Source of the DNA: Spirochaetota bacterium
Lineage (GTDB): Bacteria; Spirochaetota; UBA4802; JAFGJZ01
Length of the DNA stretch: 64,000 nucleotides
Assembly (NCBI GenBank): GCA_027858855.1
Contig: JAQIBV010000049.1
Location: 25,561 to 89,560 of the forward strand
Direction of reading: 5' to 3'
The position numbers were made by a program, and so were the translations under genes. Below the pieces are notes generated by a model. It was not told the origin of the DNA, made no database searches, and worked only from the letters and a program-made list of their open reading frames with translations. Of the stretch, positions 9,324 through 17,943 are shown piece after piece; position 1 is the stretch's first letter; every line of letters starts with the position of its first letter.

Positions 9324-10241
9324 ATGAGACAAATAATGCTTTTAATGCTGTTAATAATTATTTCTGGTTGCGCTAAAAATTCAGAGTCACCAACTGAACA
9401 GTTTACCGAAAATAAAGTAACTGACGCTAAAATGGATAAGTCGGTTTCCCCCTCAATGGATACCGAAGAGTTTAACAGTGAATTGAGCAAAAACAGTAGA
9501 TCCTCCTCCACGGACGAAGACGGGCTTGATCCAGCCGGCTATAACAACTACTATTCTGTCGAAGGTCGTATGCTCGAATATTCAATCGAACTTTTTTTTG
9601 AAAGCACCAATCTTCGTTCAAGCCGGCAAAAACTTTACGACTCCATTGCAAAATTCGGTTTTTTGCAAAACTCTGATACATCGCTCTACCCGAATCAGCC
9701 CTCACTTCAAATTAATGCCAGAATCAAAAGCGAAAACTTCTATGAATTGCTTACAGAATTAAGATCAATCGGAATCTTAAAAAAAGAGACCATATCTGTT
9801 AATGACCTGACTCCCGACAATATATACACTCGAATAATAAAAAACCGACAGGAAACACGCATCAAAAGAAGATCATCTGCTCTTCTCAATCCATCCCTTT
9901 TACCTAAAGATCACTCTGTTCGTGAAAGAATTCTACAAGAAAGTGAAGACAAGATGGATCAGGCAGAATATGACCTGTGGAAACTGCAGGACCGTGTGAT
10001 GTGGGCAAACCTTTCGGTTATGGTAACCGGCCCAGACACGGGAAAGTCTGTTGTTATACCCCGTTTTTCTGACGCATTTACCACACTCTTGAACGGATTA
10101 CTGGAAATATTCTACAATATGATTACAATGGCTCCTTTTCTTGTTATACTATTACTTATTATCATAAAACGAAAAAAGATATGGAACGCGCTCATGTCTC
10201 AGCATAAATCTGATAACTCGAAAGGAGATTCTCATGATTGA
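9324..10241 (+). CDS. Lipoprotein with C-terminal membrane anchor (DUF4349-like)
   Basis: The 305-residue product starts with a lipoprotein signal (MLLMLLIIISGC, lipidated Cys about residue 15). A charged linker follows, then an alpha/beta domain (residues 80-165: LEYSIELFFESTNLRSSRQ ... INARIKSENFYELL), a coiled-coil-like stretch (residues 175-225), a second beta segment (WANLSVMVTG) and a transmembrane helix (MAPFLVILLLIIIK) before a short basic tail. The arrangement resembles DUF4349 proteins of unknown function. It overlaps nfeD by eight bases and probably forms an operon with the NfeD/SPFH pair. Possible slippage of the G10 leader is described separately. Confidence 0.75.
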   Translation: MRQIMLLMLLIIISGCAKNSESPTEQFTENKVTDAKMDKSVSPSMDTEEFNSELSKNSRSSSTDEDGLDPAGYNNYYSVEGRMLEYSIELFFESTNLRSSRQKLYDSIAKFGFLQNSDTSLYPNQPSLQINARIKSENFYELLTELRSIGILKKETISVNDLTPDNIYTRIIKNRQETRIKRRSSALLNPSLLPKDHSVRERILQESEDKMDQAEYDLWKLQDRVMWANLSVMVTGPDTGKSVVIPRFSDAFTTLLNGLLEIFYNMITMAPFLVILLLIIIKRKKIWNALMSQHKSDNSKGDSHD

Positions 10242-10719
10242 TTTTTATCTGTTTCAGGTATCAATACCTCTGTTATGGCTTTCAGCCGGCATTCTCATCG
10301 GTTCAACAGAATTTATTTTTCCAACTAATGTGTCGATCTGGCCAGGAATAGCTGCTTTACTTGTCTCTCTGTTAACAGCTTTGGGCCTTATTTATGAATA
10401 CAACTTTCCATGGCAATTTTTCTGGTTTGCAGTATTTACAATAGCCCTCACTCTGCTATGGTTTATGGTTATTAAAAGGTATACCCATTTTGGCTCATCT
10501 ACTGTAGATGAGCACCGTGACATGTCGATGGTTTCACTACGTGGCACAGTTGAAGAGATTATACGTCCTGGGCGCCCCGGCAGTGTTGAACTTTTTTCTT
10601 CTTACCACGGAATAAGAAAATGGAAAGCGGAATCTTCGCAAACTATTGAACCTGGAAGTGAAGTTACCATCGAAGACGCAGACGGAATTAAGTTGATAGT
10701 AAAAAAAGTGTCGGAATAA
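10234..10719 (+). CDS. NfeD-family membrane protein
   Basis: The 161-residue product has two to three transmembrane helices (residues 8-30, 40-58, 62-82) and a C-terminal OB-fold domain of NfeD type (LRGTVEEIIRPGRPGSVEL ... VTIEDADGIKLIVKKV). NfeD proteins partner with SPFH (stomatin/flotillin-like) proteins in membrane quality control, and here an SPFH gene follows 149 bases downstream. The RBS AAGGAG is inside the end of the lipoprotein gene, giving an eight-base overlap and coupling. Confidence 0.87.
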   Translation: MIDFYLFQVSIPLLWLSAGILIGSTEFIFPTNVSIWPGIAALLVSLLTALGLIYEYNFPWQFFWFAVFTIALTLLWFMVIKRYTHFGSSTVDEHRDMSMVSLRGTVEEIIRPGRPGSVELFSSYHGIRKWKAESSQTIEPGSEVTIEDADGIKLIVKKVSE

Positions 10720-10868
10720 ATTTTCCCTATGGAAACTTTTAAAAAGATTAGCATATGACTCTGTACTAAAATCTAGTAGCTCATAACTGTAGTTTTGAAA
10801 CGACCATGCACTATTTACTAAGGTTTTTAAATAGCCGTAAAATATACTAAGCCGCACGAGGAGGAAGC

Positions 10869-11750
10869 ATGACCTATTATCTCATTATTGCCCTTTTAGT
10901 TTTCGGAGGAATCCTGATTATTAAGGGTGTACGCATTGTGCCCCAGGCAGAAAACTGGATCGTAGAACGATTTGGTAAATACCGTATTACCTTACAGGCA
11001 GGCTTAAACCTGATTAATCCGTTTTTTTCCAAAGTCGCCAAACGGGTAGATATCAGGGAAAGACTTATTGATATGCCCAGCCAGCCAATCATTACCGCTG
11101 ATAATGCAACCGTGAATGTGAATGGAGTCGTTTTTTTCAAGATTATGGATCCCTATAAATCCTTTTATGGAATTGACCATCTTGAATTCGGAATTCAATC
11201 CCTAGCTCAGACATCTCTCCGCGCAATCATGGGAAAGATGACACTTGATGAGTCGCTATCAAAACGGGACAAAATTAACAATGAACTTCTGGGAATTCTG
11301 GATGATGCGACCGACCCCTGGGGTGCCAAGATTACACGTGTAGAACTTCAGGATATTGATCCTCCAACAGATATCAAGGATGCTATGGCTTCACAGATGA
11401 AGGCCGAAAGGAATAAACGGGCTCAGATTCTTGAAGCAGAAGGTATGAAACAGAGCGCGATTGAAAAAGCTGAAGGGCTGAAACGCTCTGCAATACTGAA
11501 AGCTGAAGGTGGAAAAGAGGCTGCCGAGCTGGAATCCGAAGCTCGCGAACGCTTGGCACAGGCCGAAGCACGAGCTCTTCAAATGGTTGCGGAATCGCTA
11601 CTTTCCACCAAAGGAGATCCTATGATATACCTGCTGGGACAGGAATATATCAAGAAAATGGCCGACCTGGCTGCTTCTCCTAATTCCAAGTTTGTGATGC
11701 TCCCTTCAGATCTGCAGCAGACCCTAAAAGGTCTCTTTGAAAAAAGATAG
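10869..11750 (+). CDS. SPFH/band 7 stomatin-like membrane protein
   Basis: The 293-residue product has an N-terminal membrane helix (LIIALLVFGGILIIKGV), then the band-7 core (VPQAENWIVERFGKYRITL, GLNLINPFF, IDMPSQPIITADNATV, DPPTDIKDAMASQMKAERNKRA) and a long alanine/glutamate-rich coiled coil (residues 165-235) ending in a conserved tail. It is a paraslipin/QmcA-type protein that forms membrane oligomers and works with NfeD. The RBS GAGGAGG lies close to the start. Confidence 0.9.
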   Translation: MTYYLIIALLVFGGILIIKGVRIVPQAENWIVERFGKYRITLQAGLNLINPFFSKVAKRVDIRERLIDMPSQPIITADNATVNVNGVVFFKIMDPYKSFYGIDHLEFGIQSLAQTSLRAIMGKMTLDESLSKRDKINNELLGILDDATDPWGAKITRVELQDIDPPTDIKDAMASQMKAERNKRAQILEAEGMKQSAIEKAEGLKRSAILKAEGGKEAAELESEARERLAQAEARALQMVAESLLSTKGDPMIYLLGQEYIKKMADLAASPNSKFVMLPSDLQQTLKGLFEKR

Positions 11751-11821
11751 ATAAGATTCCTGTCAGTGGAGCTTCAAAACTTCAAACGATTCTCCACCGA
11801 TAATTTTACAAAGGAAAAGCT

Positions 11822-11853
11822 CCTCAAAGTGCAAAAACATTTGCGCTTTGAGG
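11822..11853. other. Inverted repeat, possible RNA hairpin
   Basis: Arms of 14 bases (11822-11835 and 11840-11853) pair with one G-T wobble around a four-base loop. It lies in the 190-bp gap after the SPFH gene and before the sensor kinase. There is no clear T-run, so it could be a weak terminator or a structured leader. Confidence 0.45.
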
Positions 11854-11988
11854 ACAGCGCCGTATTTATATCTTCCAATACATTTAAGATTGACTAAAGC
11901 AGACTTTTTTTGTTTGTAATTTTTTAAAAAAGCAGCTATTATCATGATGTGGGTTTCCTATGGATCCATTTCAAGAAAAAGGGGCTAT

Positions 11989-14949
11989 ATGTTCAAAACA
12001 AATTCCACCAAACAACTGAAAATTGGTGTTATGTTTCCGGGACTCTTCTCGGCATACGAGAAAAATGTCTATGAATCTGCATGTAGCATAATACAAGAAA
12101 GTGGTCACCACCTGTTTGCCCTTATCTCCGGATTGACTCTGGATACCAATAAATCATTCAAAACCCGAAAACATATTTTTTACAAACTATTTGACGGTCT
12201 GGACGGAGTAATAATTATCTCTACCCCTTTGGTAAACCATCTCACTAATGTCAAAGATATTATCAAGTTTATCGAAACAATTCAGATACCTGTGGTTTCA
12301 CTAGGAATTCCAGTTCCGGAAACATCTTCGATAATAATCGATAACTACAGCGGTTTTTCAGAGGCCATAAAACATCTGATTCTGCACCACCAGAAGAAAA
12401 AAATTGCTTTCATTGAAGGGAATTGTGACAACCATGATTCACACGAGCGACTTCGGATTTATAAAGAAGTACTTTCGGAGCATAATCTTGAATTTCCGGA
12501 CAGCTATATTACATCGGGTAATCTGTGCAGTGATATTTCCGGGAATGAACTTGCAACACTAATAAACAATAACCCATCAGGTCTTGATGCAGTAATCTGT
12601 GCCAACGACGCTATTGCCGCTAAAGCGATTAATGAAGCAAAACAACTCAAACTAAAAGTCCCTGAAGACATCGCAATTACAGGATTCGACAATTCGTACG
12701 ACTGTGGTTTGACCGATATACCGATGAGCACAGTCAACCAGCCGATTGAGCAGGCTTTGAAAGAGGCCATGACTCAACTTGAGAAAACAAACAAAACCGG
12801 AAAATTCACACACATACACCTGAAGACAAAGTTTATACAGCGCCGAAGCTGCGGCTGTTTTTATGCCGACTACAGCAAAGCCTCTTCTGTACAAGACATT
12901 AAAAACAACAACGCTCTCTCTGATTGCATTCTCAATTTAATAACAACAGTTTTTTCATCAAATCACGCCACATACCCGCTCGACAGATGGAAAGACGTTC
13001 TGCTACTGGCCTTCGCATCTCTAAACAATAATGACGTAAAACCGTTTTTACTAAAATTTGAAAACTTGATTCATGATGGGATAAAAGAGAAAATAGATCC
13101 GATGAAGTGGCTAAATATACTCCTGCTGCTGGTACACTCACCATGTGCCGCATCCCGACTTACAATTGAAGGTAGAACAAAGCTTCTTCATGGGGCGGGA
13201 CGCATAACAGAAGAGCTGATTAGTCTGGCACAGATATCAGAAAAACGAACAAAGCATTCACACTATAAAAACATCTACGATATAGTAGAGACCTTTGCCA
13301 ACATTACAGATTATGCTGAACTCAAACTGGCATGTGTTAATGCCTTTTCTCGTGCGGGAATCGACAGATGCGCAATCTTTATATATTCGGACCAAACTTT
13401 AACCGACGAATTCTTTACCGCATACAGAACCGAAAATAATAAGCCTGTCAAAGAAAACTTTTCCGGGTACACTCTTAAGTCCATGTATGTAAAACTTACA
13501 GAAAACAAAGAAAAGGCATCGATTATTTTGCCTATTTACGGAGAATTCCATGACCTGGGATATATCATTATAAATGATGATATGTATGACAGCATCTTCT
13601 ATCATATTATTTCCATTATAGTCTCTAATGCTCTTCGCTCTATCGAGCTACTTCAAACAGTAAACTCCTATTCAATGAATCTGGAGGAGCAGATAACAGA
13701 GCGTACCCACGAACTTGAAAAAGTAAATGAACAATTGCAAAATCTTGATACTCTGAAAAATGATTTTATTGCGAACATTACCCACGACTTCAAGTCACCG
13801 CTTTCAGTAGTAATTAACATGGCCGAGTTATGTCTTGAAACAGGTCGGTATAACAACCGTAATTTTGAGTTGATACATCAGGCCTCATTAAAATTGAAAA
13901 CAACCGTTGACCGGTTGCTGAACCTGGCACGTATGGATGCACGGGGTGTCGAACTGAATTTAACAGAATTTGATCTGAAAATTATTGTGGAAAAAATCTG
14001 CGACTTCTATCAGTCTACAATTATTGGTACAAACATAAAAATAAAAACCAGCTACGATCCGACACAGAATTATTCCATTTACAGCGATCAGGAGAAGATA
14101 GAAGACGTATTAAATAATATTCTTTCCAATGCGATTAAATTTGTAAGTCCCGATAGCGGTTTGATCGAAATTGCAATTGAAAAAAGCAGTAATGAGTACA
14201 GCTTAACTGTTACCGATAACGGCATTGGAATTGAACCCGACATGATGAATACAATATTCAGAAGATTTGAGCAAACAGAGCAGGGAAAACAGAAAAAATA
14301 CAGAGGAACCGGTATTGGTCTTGATTATTCTAAACAGCTAATGGACTTTTTAAAAGGCTCTATTCAGGCACAATCAGATGGGAAAAACAGAGGCTCGCGT
14401 TTTATAATCACGATCCCACGCAACCTTCCAGGGAAAACCAGACAGAAAAAGATTTATGCTGAAGATAAGAATTTCAATATTGAAGATAACAATACTGATT
14501 TACCTGTTACTTATAATATTCGAAATTTAAACAATGTAAATGAATACGAAAACAGCAAAGCTCTCTTTTGTATTATCACTCACGAGTCAAACACTCAAAA
14601 AACCGTGTACAATCATCTGATACGAAACGGTTATTCAAATGTTATACAAATTTATGATCAGAGCGAAGCGCTTGCCATATTACACATAAATCAGCCAGAT
14701 ATAATCATTGCAGACCTGACACAGACCTCACTGTACAAACAGATAGCGGATGCCCCCTCTCTGAATCCGGTTCCGATGATTCTGTTAACGCGGATCAAAG
14801 AGAAACGACTGCTGCGTAATTTTTATGAATCGGGAATGGCAGCTCTACTTACGAAGCCAATTAACGAAACAGAACTGATTGGCATTGTAAAATATCACAT
14901 CAATACATATTTCCGATACAGGAAGATGACTCAGCAGCTCCATCCATAA
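11989..14949 (+). CDS. LacI-type sensor / histidine kinase / receiver hybrid protein
   Basis: The protein has about 986 residues. Residues 10-285 form a LacI/GalR-like periplasmic-binding fold without the DNA-binding headpiece (IGVMFPGLFSAYEKNVYESA, DAVICANDAIAAKAINEA, DIAITGFDNSYDCGLTDIP), followed by the QRRSCGC signature. A helical and GAF-like middle follows. The HisKA domain has ITHDFKSP with His599, and the HATPase domain has the N box NNILSNAIKF, G1 DNGIGIEP and G2 GTGIGLDYS. The last 120 residues are a receiver with phospho-acceptor Asp909 (IIIADLT), LLT and TKP, but the paired acidic residues at its start are replaced (CIITHES). No signal peptide or membrane helix is visible, so sensing is cytoplasmic. 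The ATG at 11989 has an AAGGGG site; ATG 11944 lacks one. Such LacI-kinase fusions are common in spirochaetes. Confidence 0.87.
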   Translation: MFKTNSTKQLKIGVMFPGLFSAYEKNVYESACSIIQESGHHLFALISGLTLDTNKSFKTRKHIFYKLFDGLDGVIIISTPLVNHLTNVKDIIKFIETIQIPVVSLGIPVPETSSIIIDNYSGFSEAIKHLILHHQKKKIAFIEGNCDNHDSHERLRIYKEVLSEHNLEFPDSYITSGNLCSDISGNELATLINNNPSGLDAVICANDAIAAKAINEAKQLKLKVPEDIAITGFDNSYDCGLTDIPMSTVNQPIEQALKEAMTQLEKTNKTGKFTHIHLKTKFIQRRSCGCFYADYSKASSVQDIKNNNALSDCILNLITTVFSSNHATYPLDRWKDVLLLAFASLNNNDVKPFLLKFENLIHDGIKEKIDPMKWLNILLLLVHSPCAASRLTIEGRTKLLHGAGRITEELISLAQISEKRTKHSHYKNIYDIVETFANITDYAELKLACVNAFSRAGIDRCAIFIYSDQTLTDEFFTAYRTENNKPVKENFSGYTLKSMYVKLTENKEKASIILPIYGEFHDLGYIIINDDMYDSIFYHIISIIVSNALRSIELLQTVNSYSMNLEEQITERTHELEKVNEQLQNLDTLKNDFIANITHDFKSPLSVVINMAELCLETGRYNNRNFELIHQASLKLKTTVDRLLNLARMDARGVELNLTEFDLKIIVEKICDFYQSTIIGTNIKIKTSYDPTQNYSIYSDQEKIEDVLNNILSNAIKFVSPDSGLIEIAIEKSSNEYSLTVTDNGIGIEPDMMNTIFRRFEQTEQGKQKKYRGTGIGLDYSKQLMDFLKGSIQAQSDGKNRGSRFIITIPRNLPGKTRQKKIYAEDKNFNIEDNNTDLPVTYNIRNLNNVNEYENSKALFCIITHESNTQKTVYNHLIRNGYSNVIQIYDQSEALAILHINQPDIIIADLTQTSLYKQIADAPSLNPVPMILLTRIKEKRLLRNFYESGMAALLTKPINETELIGIVKYHINTYFRYRKMTQQLHP

Positions 14950-15406
14950 ACTTCATACACATTCGCAAGCCGTTACTGCCCGGGCCGTAATAACCGGGAA
15001 GTCGCTTCTCTTTTGAGAAACCGTATTTGCTGTATAACAATATAGCCTTCTGGTTCGTCTCACGAACCTCAAGACTTATTTTAGCACATCCCATTGATGA
15101 GACTATGTTTATAACACGAGTTAACAACTCCTTTGCTATTCCTCTTCCACGGAATTCATTAACAACAGCCAAAGAATAGATACGAGCTTTACTCCTGCGA
15201 AACAGCACCAGGATATAACCCACACACCTGTTTTCTTCAGAGGTATCGTTTTCTGCAACTAACAGCAAATTTTTTGATCTTACATGATAATAAAAAGCGC
15301 CGCGAGTCAGAAGACCATCCGATTCTACAAAGACCTCTTCTTCAAGATGTCGTAACCCCGCGACATCTGTTGTAACGGCGATGCGAATTATAATACTCAA
15401 GCTCAA
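14900..15406 (-). CDS. GNAT-family N-acetyltransferase (RimI-like)
   Basis: The 168-residue product has the acetyl-CoA binding motif RGRGIAKELL (consensus Q/RxxGxG/A), preceded by ARIYSLAVVNEF and followed by LEVRETNQKAILLYSKYGF, the classic GNAT C-terminal block. The substrate is unknown. It probably starts at TTG 15406, which overlaps the stop of the DUF2156 remnant (TTGA), showing the two were once coupled. Its 3' end runs 50 bases into the convergent kinase gene. Confidence 0.82.
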   Translation of the reverse strand: MSLSIIIRIAVTTDVAGLRHLEEEVFVESDGLLTRGAFYYHVRSKNLLLVAENDTSEENRCVGYILVLFRRSKARIYSLAVVNEFRGRGIAKELLTRVINIVSSMGCAKISLEVRETNQKAILLYSKYGFSKEKRLPGYYGPGSNGLRMCMKFMDGAAESSSCIGNMY

Positions 15407-15667
15407 TACCGTTTATAGATTGTATACTTTGGTATCAGCTTATTCGGCCTATAAGACATTTTTACTTTTTTAAGGTTTTCAAAGCCCATGTCATCACCAA
15501 CATTAATGTTCGTTACCGAATAGTCCCGTGCGAGCACTTTAACAAATTCTCTGAAGATGTACTGGGCACAACCGAATATTTCAAAGAGCCAGATATTTAT
15601 CCATAACCTCTTTCGCCTGAATATCGAATGGTAAAAGCTCGTACTCACCAATTTTTAAGGTACTCAC
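15403..15667 (-). pseudogene. Internally deleted DUF2156 (LPG-synthase C-terminal-like) gene
   Basis: A GTG at 15667 with a GGAGG site at 15676-15680 (eight-base spacing) opens a frame reading MSTLKIGEYELLPFDIQAKE then VMDKYLAL before a TGA. This matches the N-terminus of DUF2156 proteins. In the neighbouring frame the sequence resumes as GCAQYIFREFVKVLARDY followed by GDDMGFENLKKVKMSYRP and ends KYTIYKRY, which is the family's C-terminus. The central part, probably some 200 codons, is missing and the frames no longer agree. An uninterrupted 82-codon frame from 15651 merely straddles the junction. The family's GNAT-like fold fits the adjacent GNAT gene. Confidence 0.72.
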
Positions 15668-15864
15668 ACTCGTACCCTCCAGAAAATCTGTCAAACCGAC
15701 AGAAAAAATATAAAAACTCAGAGTAGCTAATAAAAATAGATCAATAAATCAAATACATTTTTTTAAATGGGGGAAAACGGTGTAAAATCATCATACCCTG
15801 AAACGGGATTTAGAGGTAACCACGAAGAATTTATTCAATCAACATTTTAGAAAAAGACTTGAGG

Positions 15865-15931
15865 CACTTCCAAAAACCATCCTTATTCAGTATTTTATTT
15901 ATCAATTGCATTTATGAGGTTTTTGGAAGTG
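15865..15931 (-). terminator. Inverted repeat downstream of the CIA30-like gene
   Basis: Perfect 14-base arms at 15865-15878 and 15918-15931 flank a 39-base loop, starting nine bases after the stop of the minus-strand gene at 15940. The long loop is unusual for an intrinsic terminator. The rest of 15668-15864 is AT-rich without ORFs. Confidence 0.5.
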
Positions 15932-15939
15932 TTTCTGTA

Positions 15940-16503
15940 TTAATTCAATGGCTGTACATCGAATATCTTTAATGACACTGAATCGTGTGGTTGCCCGACA
16001 GTTTGAAACGAGATCTGAACCAGAGTTCCCTTATTAAAAGAGCCAACACCTGTTCCCCAGCCCTCCTGTTTAAGGCTTGAATAGGGAACACTTACCTGGG
16101 TAACAGACCCTTTAGTACTGAAAACCTTGCCGTGATAGTCGTAATCAGTAACTTTTGTAGACTCGGCACGCATACGGTAGGATTTGCCATCACCAATAAC
16201 CTTAAACGTTATTCCCTTTGCCTTACGAAAACGAGCCAGGTCTTCACCATCAGGGCGAATACCAAACCCGATAAAACCATACTCAAATTTCTTGGTAACC
16301 TTTCCGGTACATGACAAAACCAGATACTCTTTTCCACCGATTGTCTCCTTGTTCTTGCGGAGTTTAATCAATGAGTCGCCGCCATCGCCCTTGTCATTGT
16401 AGGTAAACCACTGATCGGGAGCTTCAAGCGCCTGCCCGCTTGCGCTCATTACCGGCAAAACAAGCATTGTTGCGAAAAGCCCCAAAAATACAATTTTTTT
16501 CAT
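15940..16503 (-). CDS. Secreted CIA30/NDUFAF1-fold protein
   Basis: The 187-residue product has a Sec signal peptide (MKKIVFLGLFATMLVLPVMS) and a single jelly-roll domain with the hallmarks of the CIA30-like family: WFTYNDKGDGGDS near the start, GFIGFGIRPDG, and ITFKVIGDGKSYRMRAES, ending with SLKIFDVQPL. Such domains bind carbohydrate or protein partners in secreted bacterial proteins. It stands alone with a good upstream purine-rich site. No catalytic residues are evident. Confidence 0.78.
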   Translation of the reverse strand: MKKIVFLGLFATMLVLPVMSASGQALEAPDQWFTYNDKGDGGDSLIKLRKNKETIGGKEYLVLSCTGKVTKKFEYGFIGFGIRPDGEDLARFRKAKGITFKVIGDGKSYRMRAESTKVTDYDYHGKVFSTKGSVTQVSVPYSSLKQEGWGTGVGSFNKGTLVQISFQTVGQPHDSVSLKIFDVQPLN

Positions 16504-16661
16504 TTATTTTCCCCCTCTATTGTTAGTTACATGGTCGAATCATTTATATACCATGCGCACCACACTTAATACAAGCAACAGTTTAAGTCAAGAAGTGATT
16601 GATACGCATACCGTTTTATAACTATTAATAAACCAACCAAAGTCAATAGCCTCGAAAACTC

Positions 16662-17291
16662 CTATTTTTCATTTTTCGGAGTTTCGTTGAAATTAATACG
16701 ATACAGTTTAAAACTGCTTTTTAAAAGAATCATATCCTGTTGAATTTTGTGCAAATTCATAGTCTCTTTCTTAAAAACGGCTGGTAATTTGGAATGACGG
16801 TTTATATTCCGAGAATGAAGAAGCACTGTAGCCTGCATATCGTCACTGATTCGTTCAAGCTGGGCAAGTACCTCCTGCAAGTTCTGAGACATATCGTTTA
16901 CCAACATCGCCATTTCGGCAAGTTCATCATTTGTGTGCACCTTTATCATTCCACTCAAGTCGCCCTCAGACATTTTGACAGCCTGCTTTATCATATAGTG
17001 CAGAGGCGATGCTATCTGAACAACAAACAGAAAGAGTATCACAGCCGAAACGGTTATAAGGACACCAATCATTACAGAAAATTTCTTGATCCACTCATCA
17101 ATAATATCGTAAATAACTTCCGGCTTTACTACGCCCTGCTCTACCTGATACATCTTTGTTACGACTCTGTTGCGATAATCTTCACTTTTCATTTCATAGA
17201 TGATCTCGCCAGCAACGAAAATATTAGCCAAAGCAATGAGCAAAAAGTAGAAGATCATTCGTTTACGTATGGTAGTACGAGGTTTTTTCAT
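16662..17291 (-). CDS. Membrane protein with HAMP domain and no output domain
   Basis: The 209-residue product has a basic N-terminus, transmembrane helix 1 (residues 12-30), a short external loop of about 45 residues, transmembrane helix 2 (residues 72-95), a HAMP domain (residues 92-145: PLHYMIKQAVKMSEGDLSG, DELAEMAMLVNDMSQNL) and a helical tail of 60 residues. No kinase, cyclase or chemotaxis signalling domain follows. It may regulate through the coiled-coil tail or assemble with a partner. It has no obvious operon partners. Confidence 0.75.
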   Translation of the reverse strand: MKKPRTTIRKRMIFYFLLIALANIFVAGEIIYEMKSEDYRNRVVTKMYQVEQGVVKPEVIYDIIDEWIKKFSVMIGVLITVSAVILFLFVVQIASPLHYMIKQAVKMSEGDLSGMIKVHTNDELAEMAMLVNDMSQNLQEVLAQLERISDDMQATVLLHSRNINRHSKLPAVFKKETMNLHKIQQDMILLKSSFKLYRINFNETPKNEK

Positions 17292-17416
17292 TGGAATCCC
17301 ACTATATTCAGTTCTAATAAACAGAAAATGCCACAGCCAGGGTCTGTTTAATGTAAAAAATGGACTTTAGCATACCACAACCTACAAATTAAGACAATCA
17401 TTTTTTTAATATAGTC

Positions 17417-17565
17417 AAAACTTATGCGTAATCTTCAAGCGCATTAGTTTTGATGGTTTCACACGCAAGTGCGAAAATTGTCCTGAAACGAATCACCACT
17501 CTCGCAAAGCGACAGCGATGCGAAGTGGTGACGAAAAACTTATGCGTAATCTTCAAGCGCATTAG
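17417..17565. repeat. 31-bp direct repeats flanking a hairpin
   Basis: Two identical 31-bp copies lie at 17417-17447 and 17535-17565. Between them is an inverted repeat with TCACCACT and AGTGGTGA arms, separated by a Gcg/cGa-rich segment. This composite looks like a small non-coding mobile or repetitive element in the 650-bp gap between two minus-strand genes. Confidence 0.7.
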
Positions 17566-17621
17566 GTATTTGATATTTTTTGTAAATTTGGTTTCTTTCT
17601 ATTTTAACAAAATGGTTTCTC

Positions 17622-17825
17622 GTTCTTTCTTTTTCTTTAGCAAAAAAGAAAGAACCAAAGAAAATGCCACGAGGGGCCGCGGCCCCTCAACCCCGCAGGT
17701 AAGGATTATTAATCTTTTGCTATAAAGTTTTATTGATGCGCTTTCATCAATTACTCCCTTCTGTGTAATGTCCGCTATGATGGCATCCTGCCATCATCGC
17801 TGCCGCGCCGGCGTCGTGCCGGCGC
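17622..17825. repeat. Cluster of four inverted repeats
   Basis: Four hairpins follow one another: 13-bp T/C-rich arms (17622-17634 and 17643-17655), a perfect 18-bp G+C palindrome (17671-17688), 7-bp arms with loop tcc (17779-17795) and 8-bp G+C arms (17805-17812 and 17818-17825). The G+C-rich hairpins stand out from the AT-rich surroundings. No ORF of note is present. This may be a dispersed repeat or the scar of a deleted gene. Confidence 0.6.
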
Positions 17826-17943
17826 TTGTTTACTTAAATTGAAAATTGTTATTATATGAATTTAATTCTAAACGGTTTTTGATTTTTCGTTATCTTTGAT
17901 TTAATGGTGGTTTTACGCGAACAGCAAAAAAACACACATTACA

